Shown: one piece after another, positions 50,678-59,484 of the stretch
How positions within the stretch are numbered: position 1 is the stretch's first letter
Layout: every line of letters begins with the position of its first letter
NCBI RefSeq assembly: GCF_004208415.1
Contig: NZ_CP035758.1
Location: 4,464,001-4,528,000 of the forward strand
DNA from: Ktedonosporobacter rubrisoli
GTDB taxonomy: Bacteria; Chloroflexota; Ktedonobacteria; Ktedonobacterales; Ktedonobacteraceae
DNA: 64,000 bases
Direction: 5' to 3'
Notes under the pieces: generated by a model
The model's database searches: none
Told to the model about the DNA's origin: nothing
Seen by the model: only the letters and a program-made list of their open reading frames with translations
Position numbers and translations under genes: made by a program

Positions 50678-52054
50678 ATGGACTTGCGAGGGAAGCGCGT
50701 TCTGGTTATGGGCCTTGGGTTGCAGGGTTCTGGTATGGCTGCGGCCCGTTACGCGGCACAGCAGGGAGCTATTGTCAGGGTGACAGATATGAAGCCAGCG
50801 GAAGTTCTGGCGCCCAGCGTCGAGGCTCTGTCTGGTCTCTCTATCGAATTTATTCTTGGCCAGCACCGCCAGGAAGATTTCCAGTGGGCCGATATTGTTA
50901 TCCGCAACCCGGGCGTGCCCCGCACCTCTCCATATTTGAAAATCGCAAAGGAACATGGCGCACGCATTGAAATGGAGATTGCGCTTTTTTTCCTGGCCTG
51001 CCCCGGCCGTATCATTGGAATTACCGGCACCCGTGGAAAAACTACAACCAGCAGCTTGATTTATGAGATACTGCGCGCCAGTGGAGCCCCTACCGTGCTG
51101 GGAGGCAATGTGGCAGGCGTAGAGACGCTTTCATTGCTACCTCAGATCAAGGCCCAGACCCAGGTTGTGTTAGAGCTATCAAGCTGGCAATTGGAAGGAC
51201 TTGAGCCTCACGCCATCAGCCCGGCAGTTGCGGTTATGACCAATGTCTATCCCGATCATCTCAATACTTATTCTGGCATCGAGGAGTACGCTGAGGCTAA
51301 GGCCAACATCTTTCGTCATCAGCATGCTGACGATCTGGCGATATTTAATTTCGATAATCCCTGGACACGCCGTTTCGGTACAGAGGCTCCGGCCAATACG
51401 TGGTTTACCAGCCTGCAGTTGGGGGGAAGCTTTCAGCGCGCCGAGCTAAGTCAGCAGAATCCGCAGGAACATATCAAGCCCTTTGTGTTTACCGAAACTC
51501 CCTTGATGGGCAGGCACAACCTGGAAAATATTCTCCTGGCAACAACAACGGCGCGCTTACTTGGAATAGACGATGAGATTATTGCGACAACTGTACGTAA
51601 CTTTCGCAGCGTCGGGCATCGCCTTGAGGAGGTGCGCACTGTAAATGGTGTGCGCTTCATTAATGATAGCACAAGCACCACTCCGGTGGCCGGACGCGTT
51701 GGCCTGGAAGCTTTCGATGCGCCCATCGTCCTTGTGGCTGGTGGCAATACCAAACATCTACCGCTAGAAGATTGGCCCGCCACTATTATCAAACGCAGCA
51801 GGGACGTAATCTTGCTCCCGGGAAGTGGAACTGATGAGCTTTTGCCGGCACTGGATGCTGAAGCACATGCGCAGGGCAAGCCAAATCCTGTGCGCGGCAT
51901 CTTCGCCAACCTCAAACAGGCTCTGGATACAGCTCTGAGCTTTACACGTCCCGGAGATGTGCTGCTTTTCTCACCAGGTTTTACCAGCTTTGGTATGTTT
52001 CTCAATGAATTCGATCGTGGCGACAAATTTAGAGAATACGTACATTCCCTCTAA
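50678..52054 (+). CDS. murD: UDP-N-acetylmuramoylalanine--D-glutamate ligase
   Basis: Adds D-Glu to UDP-MurNAc-L-Ala in peptidoglycan precursor synthesis, in the cytoplasm. 458 residues, normal for MurD. N-terminal Rossmann-like domain VLVMGLGLQGSGMAAARYAA; central ATP site IIGITGTRGKTTTSSLIYEI; VLELSSWQLEGL (the SSWQLE signature of MurD); NVYPDHLNTYSGIEEYAEAK; C-terminal domain with INDSTSTTPVAGRVGLEAF and VLVAGGNTKHLP. GAGGGG lies 10 nt before the ATG. It stands apart from any mur/dcw cluster, a displaced copy as is common in Chloroflexota. Confidence 0.95.
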   Translation: MDLRGKRVLVMGLGLQGSGMAAARYAAQQGAIVRVTDMKPAEVLAPSVEALSGLSIEFILGQHRQEDFQWADIVIRNPGVPRTSPYLKIAKEHGARIEMEIALFFLACPGRIIGITGTRGKTTTSSLIYEILRASGAPTVLGGNVAGVETLSLLPQIKAQTQVVLELSSWQLEGLEPHAISPAVAVMTNVYPDHLNTYSGIEEYAEAKANIFRHQHADDLAIFNFDNPWTRRFGTEAPANTWFTSLQLGGSFQRAELSQQNPQEHIKPFVFTETPLMGRHNLENILLATTTARLLGIDDEIIATTVRNFRSVGHRLEEVRTVNGVRFINDSTSTTPVAGRVGLEAFDAPIVLVAGGNTKHLPLEDWPATIIKRSRDVILLPGSGTDELLPALDAEAHAQGKPNPVRGIFANLKQALDTALSFTRPGDVLLFSPGFTSFGMFLNEFDRGDKFREYVHSL

Positions 52055-52132
52055 GCTTGATCCTGACCTGGCAAAATAGGCCAGAGTGTATATATTCACA
52101 CTTATTTATAGAATATGGCTATAGGAAACAGA

Positions 52133-52166
52133 AGGCCTGAGGCAATTTTTCCAGGCCTCTCTATTT
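52133..52166 (+). terminator. Terminator after murD
   Basis: AGGCCTG (52133-52139) pairs with CAGGCCT (52152-52158); CTCTATTT follows. 78 nt past the murD stop. Confidence 0.6.
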
Positions 52167-52519
52167 CCATCTTCCTCTCTCTAACCGCGCTATATATCGG
52201 GCCCATGCGCCCGGCATAACCTGAGATAAGGCGATCCTCTTTAGAAGTTAGTTGAGTTTCCCCATAGCAAAGTACCTCTTTATTAAATCCAACATGGCAA
52301 AGGAGACTTCAGGCTTCCTTTCGCTACTACCTTATTGCAACATCCCCGCTTTAGAAAATCTTATGCTCTTGCGCATTCTCCCTCTTTTGGGGGAGAGGAA
52401 AACCACGCCTAGCAGTGATGGCCTCGAAACGCCTGGCCGCTATACTTATCCCTGCAATGAGCCGGAACATTGTTCATAAAAAGTTCATCCTAGTAACATC
52501 TATAAAGGAATACTCAATT
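52159..52519. other. Intergenic, nothing further recognised
   Basis: About 360 bp between the murD terminator and a membrane-protein gene. Open frames here lack ribosome sites. No repeat or clear promoter seen. Confidence 0.4.
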
Positions 52520-53044
52520 ATGTCGCCTAACTCTATGACGCTACTTATTATTGTGGTTGTGGTCATTTATATGATTGTGCGCCAGTTCCAGGAGCAGCGT
52601 ATAACCCTGGTTTCGTTGATCATTCTTCCCGTTCTCGTAGCCTACTATACATTTATGCGTGCTACTGTTGAGCTATCTATACAGATTATCAGCCCCTCAT
52701 TTATCATGGCAGCTATGCTGCTTGGCCTGGCTGTAGGCCTACCATTAGGGCTTTACCGAGGTACGCTACCAGCCTTGCGCAAAGATCCTGAGACGGGAAG
52801 AATTCTGGCGAAGCGCAATACGCTAAGTATCTGTATCTGGTTTCTTGTCTTCCTTGTTCGCGTGTTTACTGTTGTCGCGTCTTACGCATCGCTCACCCGC
52901 ACATCGCCGCTCATAGCGCTGATCGCAGCGATTATGAACACGCTATTCCTGGGCAATATCGTGGGAGAGAGGGTGAGCCTCTTCTGGCGTGCCTCGCGGT
53001 TATCAGTCATACAACAGCAAAATGTGCAGAAAATGAAATGGTAA
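52520..53044 (+). CDS. CcdC/DUF1453-like membrane protein
   Basis: 174 residues from ATG 52520 (AAAGGA about 11 nt upstream); an in-frame ATG at 52415 adds an unlikely leader. Four to five transmembrane helices: TLLIIVVVVIYMIVRQF, LVSLIILPVLVAYYTFM, FIMAAMLLGLAVGLPLGLYR, ICIWFLVFLVRVFTVVA. The cytoplasmic loop LRKDPETGRILAKRN matches the CcdC-like pattern. Function unknown. It lies 144 bp before a histidine kinase gene and may be in one operon with it. Confidence 0.65.
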   Translation: MSPNSMTLLIIVVVVIYMIVRQFQEQRITLVSLIILPVLVAYYTFMRATVELSIQIISPSFIMAAMLLGLAVGLPLGLYRGTLPALRKDPETGRILAKRNTLSICIWFLVFLVRVFTVVASYASLTRTSPLIALIAAIMNTLFLGNIVGERVSLFWRASRLSVIQQQNVQKMKW

Positions 53045-53188
53045 GCTATTTTGATCAGGATTTCTTGATCTCGGCGAATTTATTTGCTATCTTCTTCTCG
53101 ACAGAATATGCTTACTCTATCGTTCATATATACATTTATACATTCGTTAAAAGATGCCATGAGGATACTGCCATCAGGAGAGAAAGAT

Positions 53189-54970
53189 ATGCGACGCCTT
53201 CTAGCTCCACCTCAGGGGGTTATAGAAACATACAAATCAGGGCTCACCCTGCAACTCTTCTTGAGTCACGCCCTGGCAGGAGGATGCGCTGTTGTCGTTT
53301 TCTCGGCGCTGGCACATACCAGGCTCAGCCAAATCAACCAGATTACGCTCATTATGCTGGCTGCCGGACTGTCGGGCCTCCTATTAACTAGCAATATCCA
53401 GTACAATCTCTATGTCCTGACCTTAACGCTGGCCCGCTTTGCGCAAGGGCTTCCCGCTGAAGTGCAGCTTATCTCCTGGCGCTGGCCATTAATGATCCTT
53501 TTTACCCATTGCCAGGCTCTATCTGGGCGCCTTAAAGAATACTCGCGACAGACGCACCTGGCCAACGAGCTACGCGAACAGGCGCTACATCAGGCAAGCG
53601 AAGCGGCGGCCCAGGCTGAGCGCAACCGTATAGCCCGCGAGCTGCACGATTCGATCAAACAGCAGATCTTTAGTATTAGTATGAGTGCCGCCGCAGCTAA
53701 AGCGCATTGGAATGGTAATTCGCAGGACGCACAGGATGCGGTAGCAGATATCTTACGCAGTACCAAAGAGGCCCAGGTTGAGATGCGCGCCTTGCTCCAA
53801 CAGCTCGGGCCAGCTCCTTTGGAGAATACCAGCCTGGCGGAGGCTTTGCGCACGCAGGCGGAAGCCCTGGGCTTTCGCACGGGAGCGCATATAACTGTAG
53901 ATCTCGGCGAGATGCCATCCAGCGACCAATTTCTCCCCGGCACGCAAGAAACAATCTTCCGGATCGTGCAAGAGGCTTTTGCCAATATTGCCCGCCATGC
54001 CCGCGCCAGTAATGTCTGGCTCAAGCTACAGCAGCAAGACAGAGCTATCTCTGTGCAGATTCGTGACGATGGGCAAGGCTTTGAGCCCAGCAGCACCAGG
54101 CCAGGCATGGGCCTGAAAAACATTCGTGAGCGTGTAACACCTTTCAGTGGATCTGTCGAGGTTGAGAGCGCCCCTGGCAAAGGTACAACACTTACTATCA
54201 GCATCCCGTTACTGGAAAAGCTACAAACCGCTCACGAGGAAGAGCAGAACACTTTTGAGACGCGCAAAGCCATTGAACAAACAGTCTGGGGCATCCAGCT
54301 AGGCGAAAACGCTATTCCAATTGCCTTTATGCTCTTTGCCCTCAGCATTACTGTTACTTTTCTACCCCGCCTGCCTTCGCCTTCCAACATATTGGCAGGC
54401 ACGGAGATTGGAGTCTTTACTTGCCTCATGACAGCTCTCTATGCCTGCATCCAGGCCCATACCTCGTTGACGCGGGTGCGCGTCAATTTGGGCAGTAATA
54501 ATGTCGAGACCTTAAATTTACAGCGAAGAAAATACCGCTTATATAACCGATTTTTGCGCCTTTCTATTGTCTGTATCTGGTACTTTTTCTTGTATGAAAA
54601 ATTGTGGCTTATCTCTCCGTTTAGCTGGTGGATTCTCTTTGGGATTTCGATCATCCTCGGAATCCTGCTTATAGCGGTAATTATCATCTATCGCCGAATT
54701 GTAAATCGCTATTACGGACAGCTATCCCAGTCAGAGCTTGATTGGAACCTTGCCCGTAGACGCGATGAGATACGTAAACATTGGCGAACTCTGGTTATCA
54801 TTGGTGCTATTTTTTTCCTACTCAATAGCGATTCCCTACTATCTAGCTCAGGAACACGCAATGTGGGCACTAATATAGGCGCAGCATTGCTGATAATCTA
54901 TGCCATATCTAATCTTACGAGTCACTTCCAGATAAAGCACTGGAACGATCTGCGAAGCCGCAAAAGCTAA
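53189..54970 (+). CDS. NarL-type sensor histidine kinase with C-terminal membrane domain
   Basis: About 593 residues from ATG 53189 (GGAG 8 nt upstream). Numbered from this start: two to three N-terminal membrane helices to about residue 100; HisKA_3 dimerisation helix at about 140-205 with AERNRIARELHDSIKQQIFS (phospho-His); HATPase at about 240-345 with ETIFRIVQEAFANIARHARA (N box), IRDDGQGFEP and GMGLKNIRERV. After the kinase core come about 240 residues with four to five more membrane helices (AIPIAFMLFALSITVTFLP, FSWWILFGISIILGILLIAV, TLVIIGAIFFLLNS). Most relatives end at the ATPase domain. 42 bp before its NarL-type regulator. Confidence 0.9.
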   Translation: MRRLLAPPQGVIETYKSGLTLQLFLSHALAGGCAVVVFSALAHTRLSQINQITLIMLAAGLSGLLLTSNIQYNLYVLTLTLARFAQGLPAEVQLISWRWPLMILFTHCQALSGRLKEYSRQTHLANELREQALHQASEAAAQAERNRIARELHDSIKQQIFSISMSAAAAKAHWNGNSQDAQDAVADILRSTKEAQVEMRALLQQLGPAPLENTSLAEALRTQAEALGFRTGAHITVDLGEMPSSDQFLPGTQETIFRIVQEAFANIARHARASNVWLKLQQQDRAISVQIRDDGQGFEPSSTRPGMGLKNIRERVTPFSGSVEVESAPGKGTTLTISIPLLEKLQTAHEEEQNTFETRKAIEQTVWGIQLGENAIPIAFMLFALSITVTFLPRLPSPSNILAGTEIGVFTCLMTALYACIQAHTSLTRVRVNLGSNNVETLNLQRRKYRLYNRFLRLSIVCIWYFFLYEKLWLISPFSWWILFGISIILGILLIAVIIIYRRIVNRYYGQLSQSELDWNLARRRDEIRKHWRTLVIIGAIFFLLNSDSLLSSSGTRNVGTNIGAALLIIYAISNLTSHFQIKHWNDLRSRKS

Positions 54971-55012
54971 GCGGGCTGACATAAGTAGCTATCAGGAGAT
55001 GAGGAGCACGCA

Positions 55013-55672
55013 GTGGAGAATAAAATTAAAGTTGTCCTGGTGGACGATCATCACATTGTGCGTAGGGGACTTCACAGCTTTCTCAAGGCCTTCGATGACC
55101 TTGCCGTTGTAGGTGAAGCCTCTAGCGGAGAAGAGGCCCTACAACACATCGAAGAGTGGTTACCAGATGTGGTAGTTATGGATTTGCTCATGCCTGGTGG
55201 AATCGATGGTATCGAAGCCATCCGCCGTATTCATAGATTGCTTCCCAATACAAGGATTGTGGCCCTGACCAGCTATACAGATGATGCACGCGTTCTGGCG
55301 GCGCTCCGTGCCGGGGCCATCGGGTATGTGCGCAAAGAGGCCGATCCCGACGTTTTGCTCGCTTCAGTACGAGCAGCCGCGCGCGGCCAGTCATTGCTCG
55401 ATCCGGCGGTTGCCAGCGCGGTTATGCAAGAGCTGATGCGCAACGGCAAACATGTAAACGAGCTGACTGAGCGTGAGCAAGAAGTATTGCGCCAGCTAGC
55501 CTTTGGGCGCACAAATCCCGAAATTGCTGCCGCCCTGGTGGTGAGCGAGGAGACAGTAAAAACGCACGTGGGCAATATCCTGACCAAACTACAGCTGGCC
55601 CATCGTACGCAGGCAGTTATTTACGCCCTCAAAAAAGGAATGATCTCGCTGGATGAGATCGAGCTTCCCTGA
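55013..55672 (+). CDS. NarL/FixJ-family response regulator
   Basis: 219 residues from GTG 55013 (GAGGAG about 6 nt upstream). Receiver: IKVVLVDDHHIVRRGLHSFL, DVVVMDLLMPGGIDGIEAIR, IVALTSYTDDARVLAALRAG, YVRKEADPDVLLASVRAAA. LuxR-type HTH at about 150-215: NELTEREQEVLRQLAFGRTN, PEIAAALVVSEETVKTHVGN, ILTKLQLAHRTQAVIYALKK. Partner of the upstream kinase. Confidence 0.95.
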   Translation: MENKIKVVLVDDHHIVRRGLHSFLKAFDDLAVVGEASSGEEALQHIEEWLPDVVVMDLLMPGGIDGIEAIRRIHRLLPNTRIVALTSYTDDARVLAALRAGAIGYVRKEADPDVLLASVRAAARGQSLLDPAVASAVMQELMRNGKHVNELTEREQEVLRQLAFGRTNPEIAAALVVSEETVKTHVGNILTKLQLAHRTQAVIYALKKGMISLDEIELP

Positions 55673-55712
55673 TCAGGGCTTTTATTTAGCCGCGCATGAA
55701 GGCTGGCGCTAG

Positions 55713-56465
55713 TTAATCATTAAGGTAATGTGTCTCTCCGCTTATCTTCCGCCGGCTCAGGATGCCCGAACTGGCCAGGCGCTCAAGAGCGCGCGTGGCT
55801 GCCTCACACTCTTTCCTTCCAGCAGCCTGCACCTGAGAGGGAACAAAACCGCTAGCGACCTCGCGCGCTGTAAAGTTTACAAGAGTGCCGGGGTGCTCAT
55901 GAAGTGCTTGCTGAATCGCTCTTTCATACCAGGCAACCAGAGATGTGTGAGCCTGAGATTGCGTGACTATCAAGACCGGGCAGGAAGCAAAGCGCAGAAC
56001 GTAATGCGACATACTCCCCATGAAGATGCGCCGCAGCCGCTGACCTAGAGAATACCCCTGGCACCCAAGCACAATACAGTCAATATGTTGCTGGCGGGCC
56101 ACTCTAAGTAGCTCATCGCCTGGCGCTCCCGCCTTCACCATGGTCTCAATACGAGAACGAGCCATACCGCACTGTCGTAAGATTGTGCTGGCCACCTGCA
56201 AGGCTACCCGGGCCTGTTTTCGTTGCTCAAGTGTGGGTGGCAATATGCTCGGAGGCGTATATCTACCACTTACATAGGGAATCGGAATCACGCTGAGTAG
56301 CAAGATATGCACGTTTTCCGAATAAGCTGCAAACAACTCACCCACTGTGCGCAATGCCTGTAAAGTGGCAGTAGTCAGCGGAGCATCTACGCCCAGCAGC
56401 AAGTGTGTCTTCGCTGTATATCCTGTTCCTCGCTCCAGAAAAGCGTCATGGTTAAAATCCAGCAT
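55713..56465 (-). CDS. Universal stress protein fused to a winged-helix-like C-terminal domain
   Basis: 250 residues from ATG 56465 (GAGGAG 5 nt upstream); a start at 56558 is possible but unsupported. UspA fold: KTHLLLGVDAPLTTATLQAL, VHILLLSVIPIP, DELLRVARQQHIDCIVLGCQ, MGSMSHYVLRFASCPVLIV (the GSxS/T-x-V end of ATP-binding Usps). The last 60 residues (NFTAREVASGFVPSQV, CEAATRALERLASSGILSRR, KISGETHYLND) look like a winged helix, unusual for a Usp. It could couple stress-ligand binding to DNA or to protein contact. Confidence 0.75.
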   Translation of the reverse strand: MLDFNHDAFLERGTGYTAKTHLLLGVDAPLTTATLQALRTVGELFAAYSENVHILLLSVIPIPYVSGRYTPPSILPPTLEQRKQARVALQVASTILRQCGMARSRIETMVKAGAPGDELLRVARQQHIDCIVLGCQGYSLGQRLRRIFMGSMSHYVLRFASCPVLIVTQSQAHTSLVAWYERAIQQALHEHPGTLVNFTAREVASGFVPSQVQAAGRKECEAATRALERLASSGILSRRKISGETHYLND

Positions 56466-56682
56466 CTTTGCTCCTCTATCCCTCTTGCTCAATCCCGCGC
56501 AGAGAAATGCTAGCGCGTTCGAAGCAGGCATAGAACACATGCTCATCCAATATAACAACTATCTAATAGCTCAGTTACGAGCCAGCTGATGTCTTGCTAT
56601 ATAGGGATATAGCATAGTTTTGCTCAAAAATTGTTAAAGGTTTTAGAGGAGGCACTCAAAAATTATTGATGAATTAGCTAAA

Positions 56683-57627
56683 CTAGCTGGCAACCTCCAG
56701 CAGGCGCTTTGCTTGCGCTAGTCGCATCCAGCCCTCACGCGCATTGGGGAACTCAGGTTTCCAGCTGGTCAGTTCCTTAAAGCGCCGATTCGAGACGCGC
56801 TGGCTACGATTGATCAGGTTGGCCGCAATACCGCTCATCATTTTCATAAGCATATTGGGGATGAAAAACAGACGTCGTTTCCCTACACTGTTGGCCAGGG
56901 CATCGGCAAAGGCTTGACGCGTGAGCGGCTCATCATCAACGATATCATAAATGCCGGAAGGAGCCTCGGCCAGAGCTATGACAATGGCGCAGGCTGCATC
57001 CTCTACCCAGACATAGGAGAGATAGGCATCTCTGGCTCCTGGCAATACCGCCAGGCCTTTTTGCGCAAAGTTCCATTGCTCTAGAGCTGAAGGAGCCTCA
57101 GGTCCGTAGAGCGAGCCCATTCTAAGGACGATCCCGCGGCGCTGCTCGCCAGAAAAGCGCTCTACCTCTGCCTCCGCATCGAGAGTAGCCTGCTGAGTGG
57201 GATGAGACTGAACAGGAGTTGAAAGTGCATCAATCCATTGAGCACCCCGATCAGGATAGACGTAATAGAAGCTGGGATAGACGAAGGTTTGTACACAAGC
57301 CTCCAAAGCTGCATCGACCAGGGCGCGTGTGCCATCCCGACGAATATGGTCATTTTCCTGCCACGATGCGAGCTTGCCCATCTGCATGGTTGGGGGAATT
57401 TTGGTGGCCAGATGCACAATTGCATTGGCCTTCGTTGTCTCCAGAACCTGACGCATGGAATCGGCGGAGAAGAGATCTGCGCTGACAGGCTCGGCTCCCA
57501 ATTGCTGAATGAGCATGGCATTGCGCTCTGAGCGGCTCAGGGCAAAGACATGATGTCCCGCTTCGACCAGAAGTTTCACCACTGGTTTTCCCAGCACACC
57601 TGTAGCACCAGTCACAAAAATGTTCAT
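56683..57627 (-). CDS. NAD-dependent epimerase/dehydratase (probable ECF41 partner gene)
   Basis: 314 residues, extended SDR: MNIFVTGATGVLGKPVVKLL, IVHLATKIPPTMQ, then a catalytic region where SFYYVYPD replaces the usual YxxxK, so catalysis is not assured. RRGIVLRMGSLYGPEAPSAL and YDIVDDEPLTRQAFADAL are typical of the NmrA/epimerase side. ECF41 sigma genes are known to sit next to genes for carboxymuconolactone decarboxylases, oxidoreductases or epimerases, and this gene is divergent from one, with a matching promoter motif. Confidence 0.8.
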   Translation of the reverse strand: MNIFVTGATGVLGKPVVKLLVEAGHHVFALSRSERNAMLIQQLGAEPVSADLFSADSMRQVLETTKANAIVHLATKIPPTMQMGKLASWQENDHIRRDGTRALVDAALEACVQTFVYPSFYYVYPDRGAQWIDALSTPVQSHPTQQATLDAEAEVERFSGEQRRGIVLRMGSLYGPEAPSALEQWNFAQKGLAVLPGARDAYLSYVWVEDAACAIVIALAEAPSGIYDIVDDEPLTRQAFADALANSVGKRRLFFIPNMLMKMMSGIAANLINRSQRVSNRRFKELTSWKPEFPNAREGWMRLAQAKRLLEVAS

Positions 57628-57680
57628 TTTTTATCTTCTTTTTCTTCTTTTAGAATGTTCTTTTACTCTTCTAGAAAGGG

Positions 57681-57707
57681 GACAAGTGAGCTCAGACAAA
57701 CGTGACA
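57681..57707 (-). promoter_or_regulatory. Candidate ECF41 promoter for the epimerase gene
   Basis: On the minus strand TGTCACG (57707-57701), 16 nt, TGTC (57684-57681), 54 nt before the epimerase ATG. The published ECF41 consensus, as I recall it, is TGTCACA-N16-CGTC; this agrees at 6 of 7 and 3 of 4 positions with exact spacing. Confidence 0.6.
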
Positions 57708-57787
57708 GGTACAAAGTTTAAATTTATACGAAACAACAAAAAATATCTGGCGGCTGCTCATCCTATAAGGTATGATTAGCAGAGAGG

Positions 57788-58732
57788 ATGCCAGTACAAG
57801 CCAGGAAGCATGGGTGCAGCAGCGCTATGGATCAATTTCAAACCTATCGTCATCTGCTCTTTTCAATTGCTTACCGCATGACCGGGAGCGCCAGCCAGGC
57901 CGAGGATATTGTCCAGGATGCCTACTTGCGCTACCAGCAGGTAGAGAGCAGCGACATTCATTCGCTTAAATCTTATTTGACAACAATCGTCGTCAATCTC
58001 AGCCTGAACTATCTTAAATCCGCGCGTGTGCAGCGCGAAGAATATATCGGAATCTGGCTACCCGAGCCGATACTCACCTCGCTCAGCCCAGAGGAGTCAA
58101 TCGAGGAGACGTTTGAGCGGCAAGAAGCAATTTCCATGGCCTTCCTCGTCCTTCTGGAAACTCTGACACCTCCTGAGCGCGCGGTCTTCCTGCTCCACGA
58201 GGTATTTGACTATTCATTCGCAGAAATTGCCGAGGTCATTAGCAAAAGCGCGGAGAATTGTCGGCAAATCTTCCATCGCGCCAAAAATCATCTTGCCGAG
58301 AAACGCCACCGGGCTCAGGTTGAGCCAGAAATGCAGCGGCAACTCTCCTCATCTTTCGTCATGGCTTGCCAATCTGGCAATCTCTCTGCGCTAACGCAAC
58401 TGCTGGCCTCCGACGTAACGGCCTGGGCCGATGGAGGCGGGAAAGTGCGCGCCGGCCTGCTGCCTGTCTCTGGCCAAGAAACCGTCGCCCGCCTGTGCAT
58501 TACGCTCACGCACAAAGTACCGACTAGCCACAAGCTATTTATGGAAGAGGTAAATGGAGGGCCAGCACTCTTATCGTGGAGCGACGAGCATCTCAACTGG
58601 GCGTTGATCTTCGATATAGCTGGTGGCGCTATCACAGGCCTGCGCAGCATTCTCAATCCCGATAAGCTAGCTTTCCTGCAAGGCCAATTGGAGAGGCGCC
58701 AGGCTCAACAGCAGATCGCTCCCTGGGAATAA
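57788..58732 (+). CDS. ECF41-type sigma factor with SnoaL-like C-terminal extension
   Basis: Up to 314 residues (ATG 57788; ATG 57827, giving MDQFQTYRHLLFSIAYRM, is equally likely since neither has a good ribosome site). Region 2: AYRMTGSASQAEDIVQDAYL, LKSYLTTIVVNLSLNYLKSA. Region 4: TPPERAVFLLHEVFDYSFAE, ISKSAENCRQIFHRAKNHL. The C-terminal 110 residues form a SnoaL-like domain with WADGGGKVRAG, the DGGGK motif of ECF41. In this group the extension, not a separate anti-sigma, controls activity. Divergent from its likely target, the epimerase gene. Confidence 0.9.
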   Translation: MPVQARKHGCSSAMDQFQTYRHLLFSIAYRMTGSASQAEDIVQDAYLRYQQVESSDIHSLKSYLTTIVVNLSLNYLKSARVQREEYIGIWLPEPILTSLSPEESIEETFERQEAISMAFLVLLETLTPPERAVFLLHEVFDYSFAEIAEVISKSAENCRQIFHRAKNHLAEKRHRAQVEPEMQRQLSSSFVMACQSGNLSALTQLLASDVTAWADGGGKVRAGLLPVSGQETVARLCITLTHKVPTSHKLFMEEVNGGPALLSWSDEHLNWALIFDIAGGAITGLRSILNPDKLAFLQGQLERRQAQQQIAPWE

Positions 58733-58772
58733 TAGCGCTCTTGCCGGCAGATTTTCTTGAGAACGCACGCAG

Positions 58773-58811
58773 GCGAGGCCGGACCTGTGATCTTTAGGGG
58801 TCCGGTCCCGC
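58773..58811. terminator. GC-rich hairpin between convergent genes
   Basis: GCGAGGCCGGACC (58773-58785) pairs with GGTCCGGTCCCGC (58799-58811) at 11 of 13 positions. Located between the ECF41 stop and the 3' end of the APS-kinase-like gene. No U-run is seen. Confidence 0.6.
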
Positions 58812-58821
58812 CCGCGTTACC

Positions 58822-59484
58822 TTATTCTAGATAACCTAGAGCCCGTAGACGTTCCTTCACAATCTCTATCTCTTGTTCCTCGTGCCTATGCTCAGCCCAA
58901 CGCGGGGCAATATAGCCATACTGCTCAAGGTATTCAAGCAGGCGTAAGGCGCTTTGCTCCGGCAATTCGGCACCTGTATCAATACTCAACTCAGGCGACT
59001 TCGGAGCCTGATAGAGATATTCATGGATAACAGACGGGCGATCTTGTTGCTGAAGGCGCAGATCGCGTACCTGATCCTGACAGTGCAGGTACACCTCGAT
59101 GAAGCGCGGTAACTGCTCGCGGGCATAGCGGCGAGCCATACGCAAAGGAGAGACTGAAGCCGAGATAGTAATCACGCCGTTGTGAGACAGGAGCGAGCAT
59201 AGATAGGTGATAAAGGCATCATAGCCAGGCCTATCGCTGCTTTCTTTGCAGGCATCTTCAAGAACATGCAACTCACGTCGCAACCAGACAGCAAGAGAAT
59301 AACGATCAATGATTTCAACCTTATAACCGCGCGCGAGGAGTGCCTGTTGCAGCAAACTTGCCAACGTACTCTTACCAGTACCGGGCAAGCCTGTAAGCCA
59401 GATAGTAAAGCCTGGGGCGCTCATCGCAGAGATCATTGACCAGCCAGGCCAGGTACTCCATTGCGAGTGTAAGGGTTGAGACAT
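58822..59484 (-). CDS. Adenylylsulfate-kinase-like P-loop protein
   Basis: 221 residues from ATG 59484 (AAGGAGAG 8 nt upstream); the frame extends upstream without support. P-loop GFTIWLTGLPGTGKSTLASL at about 25-44 is typical of CysC, as are ISASVSPLRMARRYAREQLP and RFIEVYLHCQDQVRDLR. The APS-binding DGD-x-VR of true CysC is replaced by IIDRYSLAVWLRREL, and EDACKESSDRPGYDAFITYL stands where CysC has its substrate loop, so sulfate activation is doubtful. No cysD/cysN neighbours. Likely a kinase of another small molecule. Confidence 0.7.
   Translation of the reverse strand: MSQPLHSQWSTWPGWSMISAMSAPGFTIWLTGLPGTGKSTLASLLQQALLARGYKVEIIDRYSLAVWLRRELHVLEDACKESSDRPGYDAFITYLCSLLSHNGVITISASVSPLRMARRYAREQLPRFIEVYLHCQDQVRDLRLQQQDRPSVIHEYLYQAPKSPELSIDTGAELPEQSALRLLEYLEQYGYIAPRWAEHRHEEQEIEIVKERLRALGYLE

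Noticed and set aside
57772..57969. Alternative frame starting MISREDASTSQ before the ECF41 gene
   Set aside because: It overlaps the sigma region 2 coding frame, which is clearly real, and ends without any domain.
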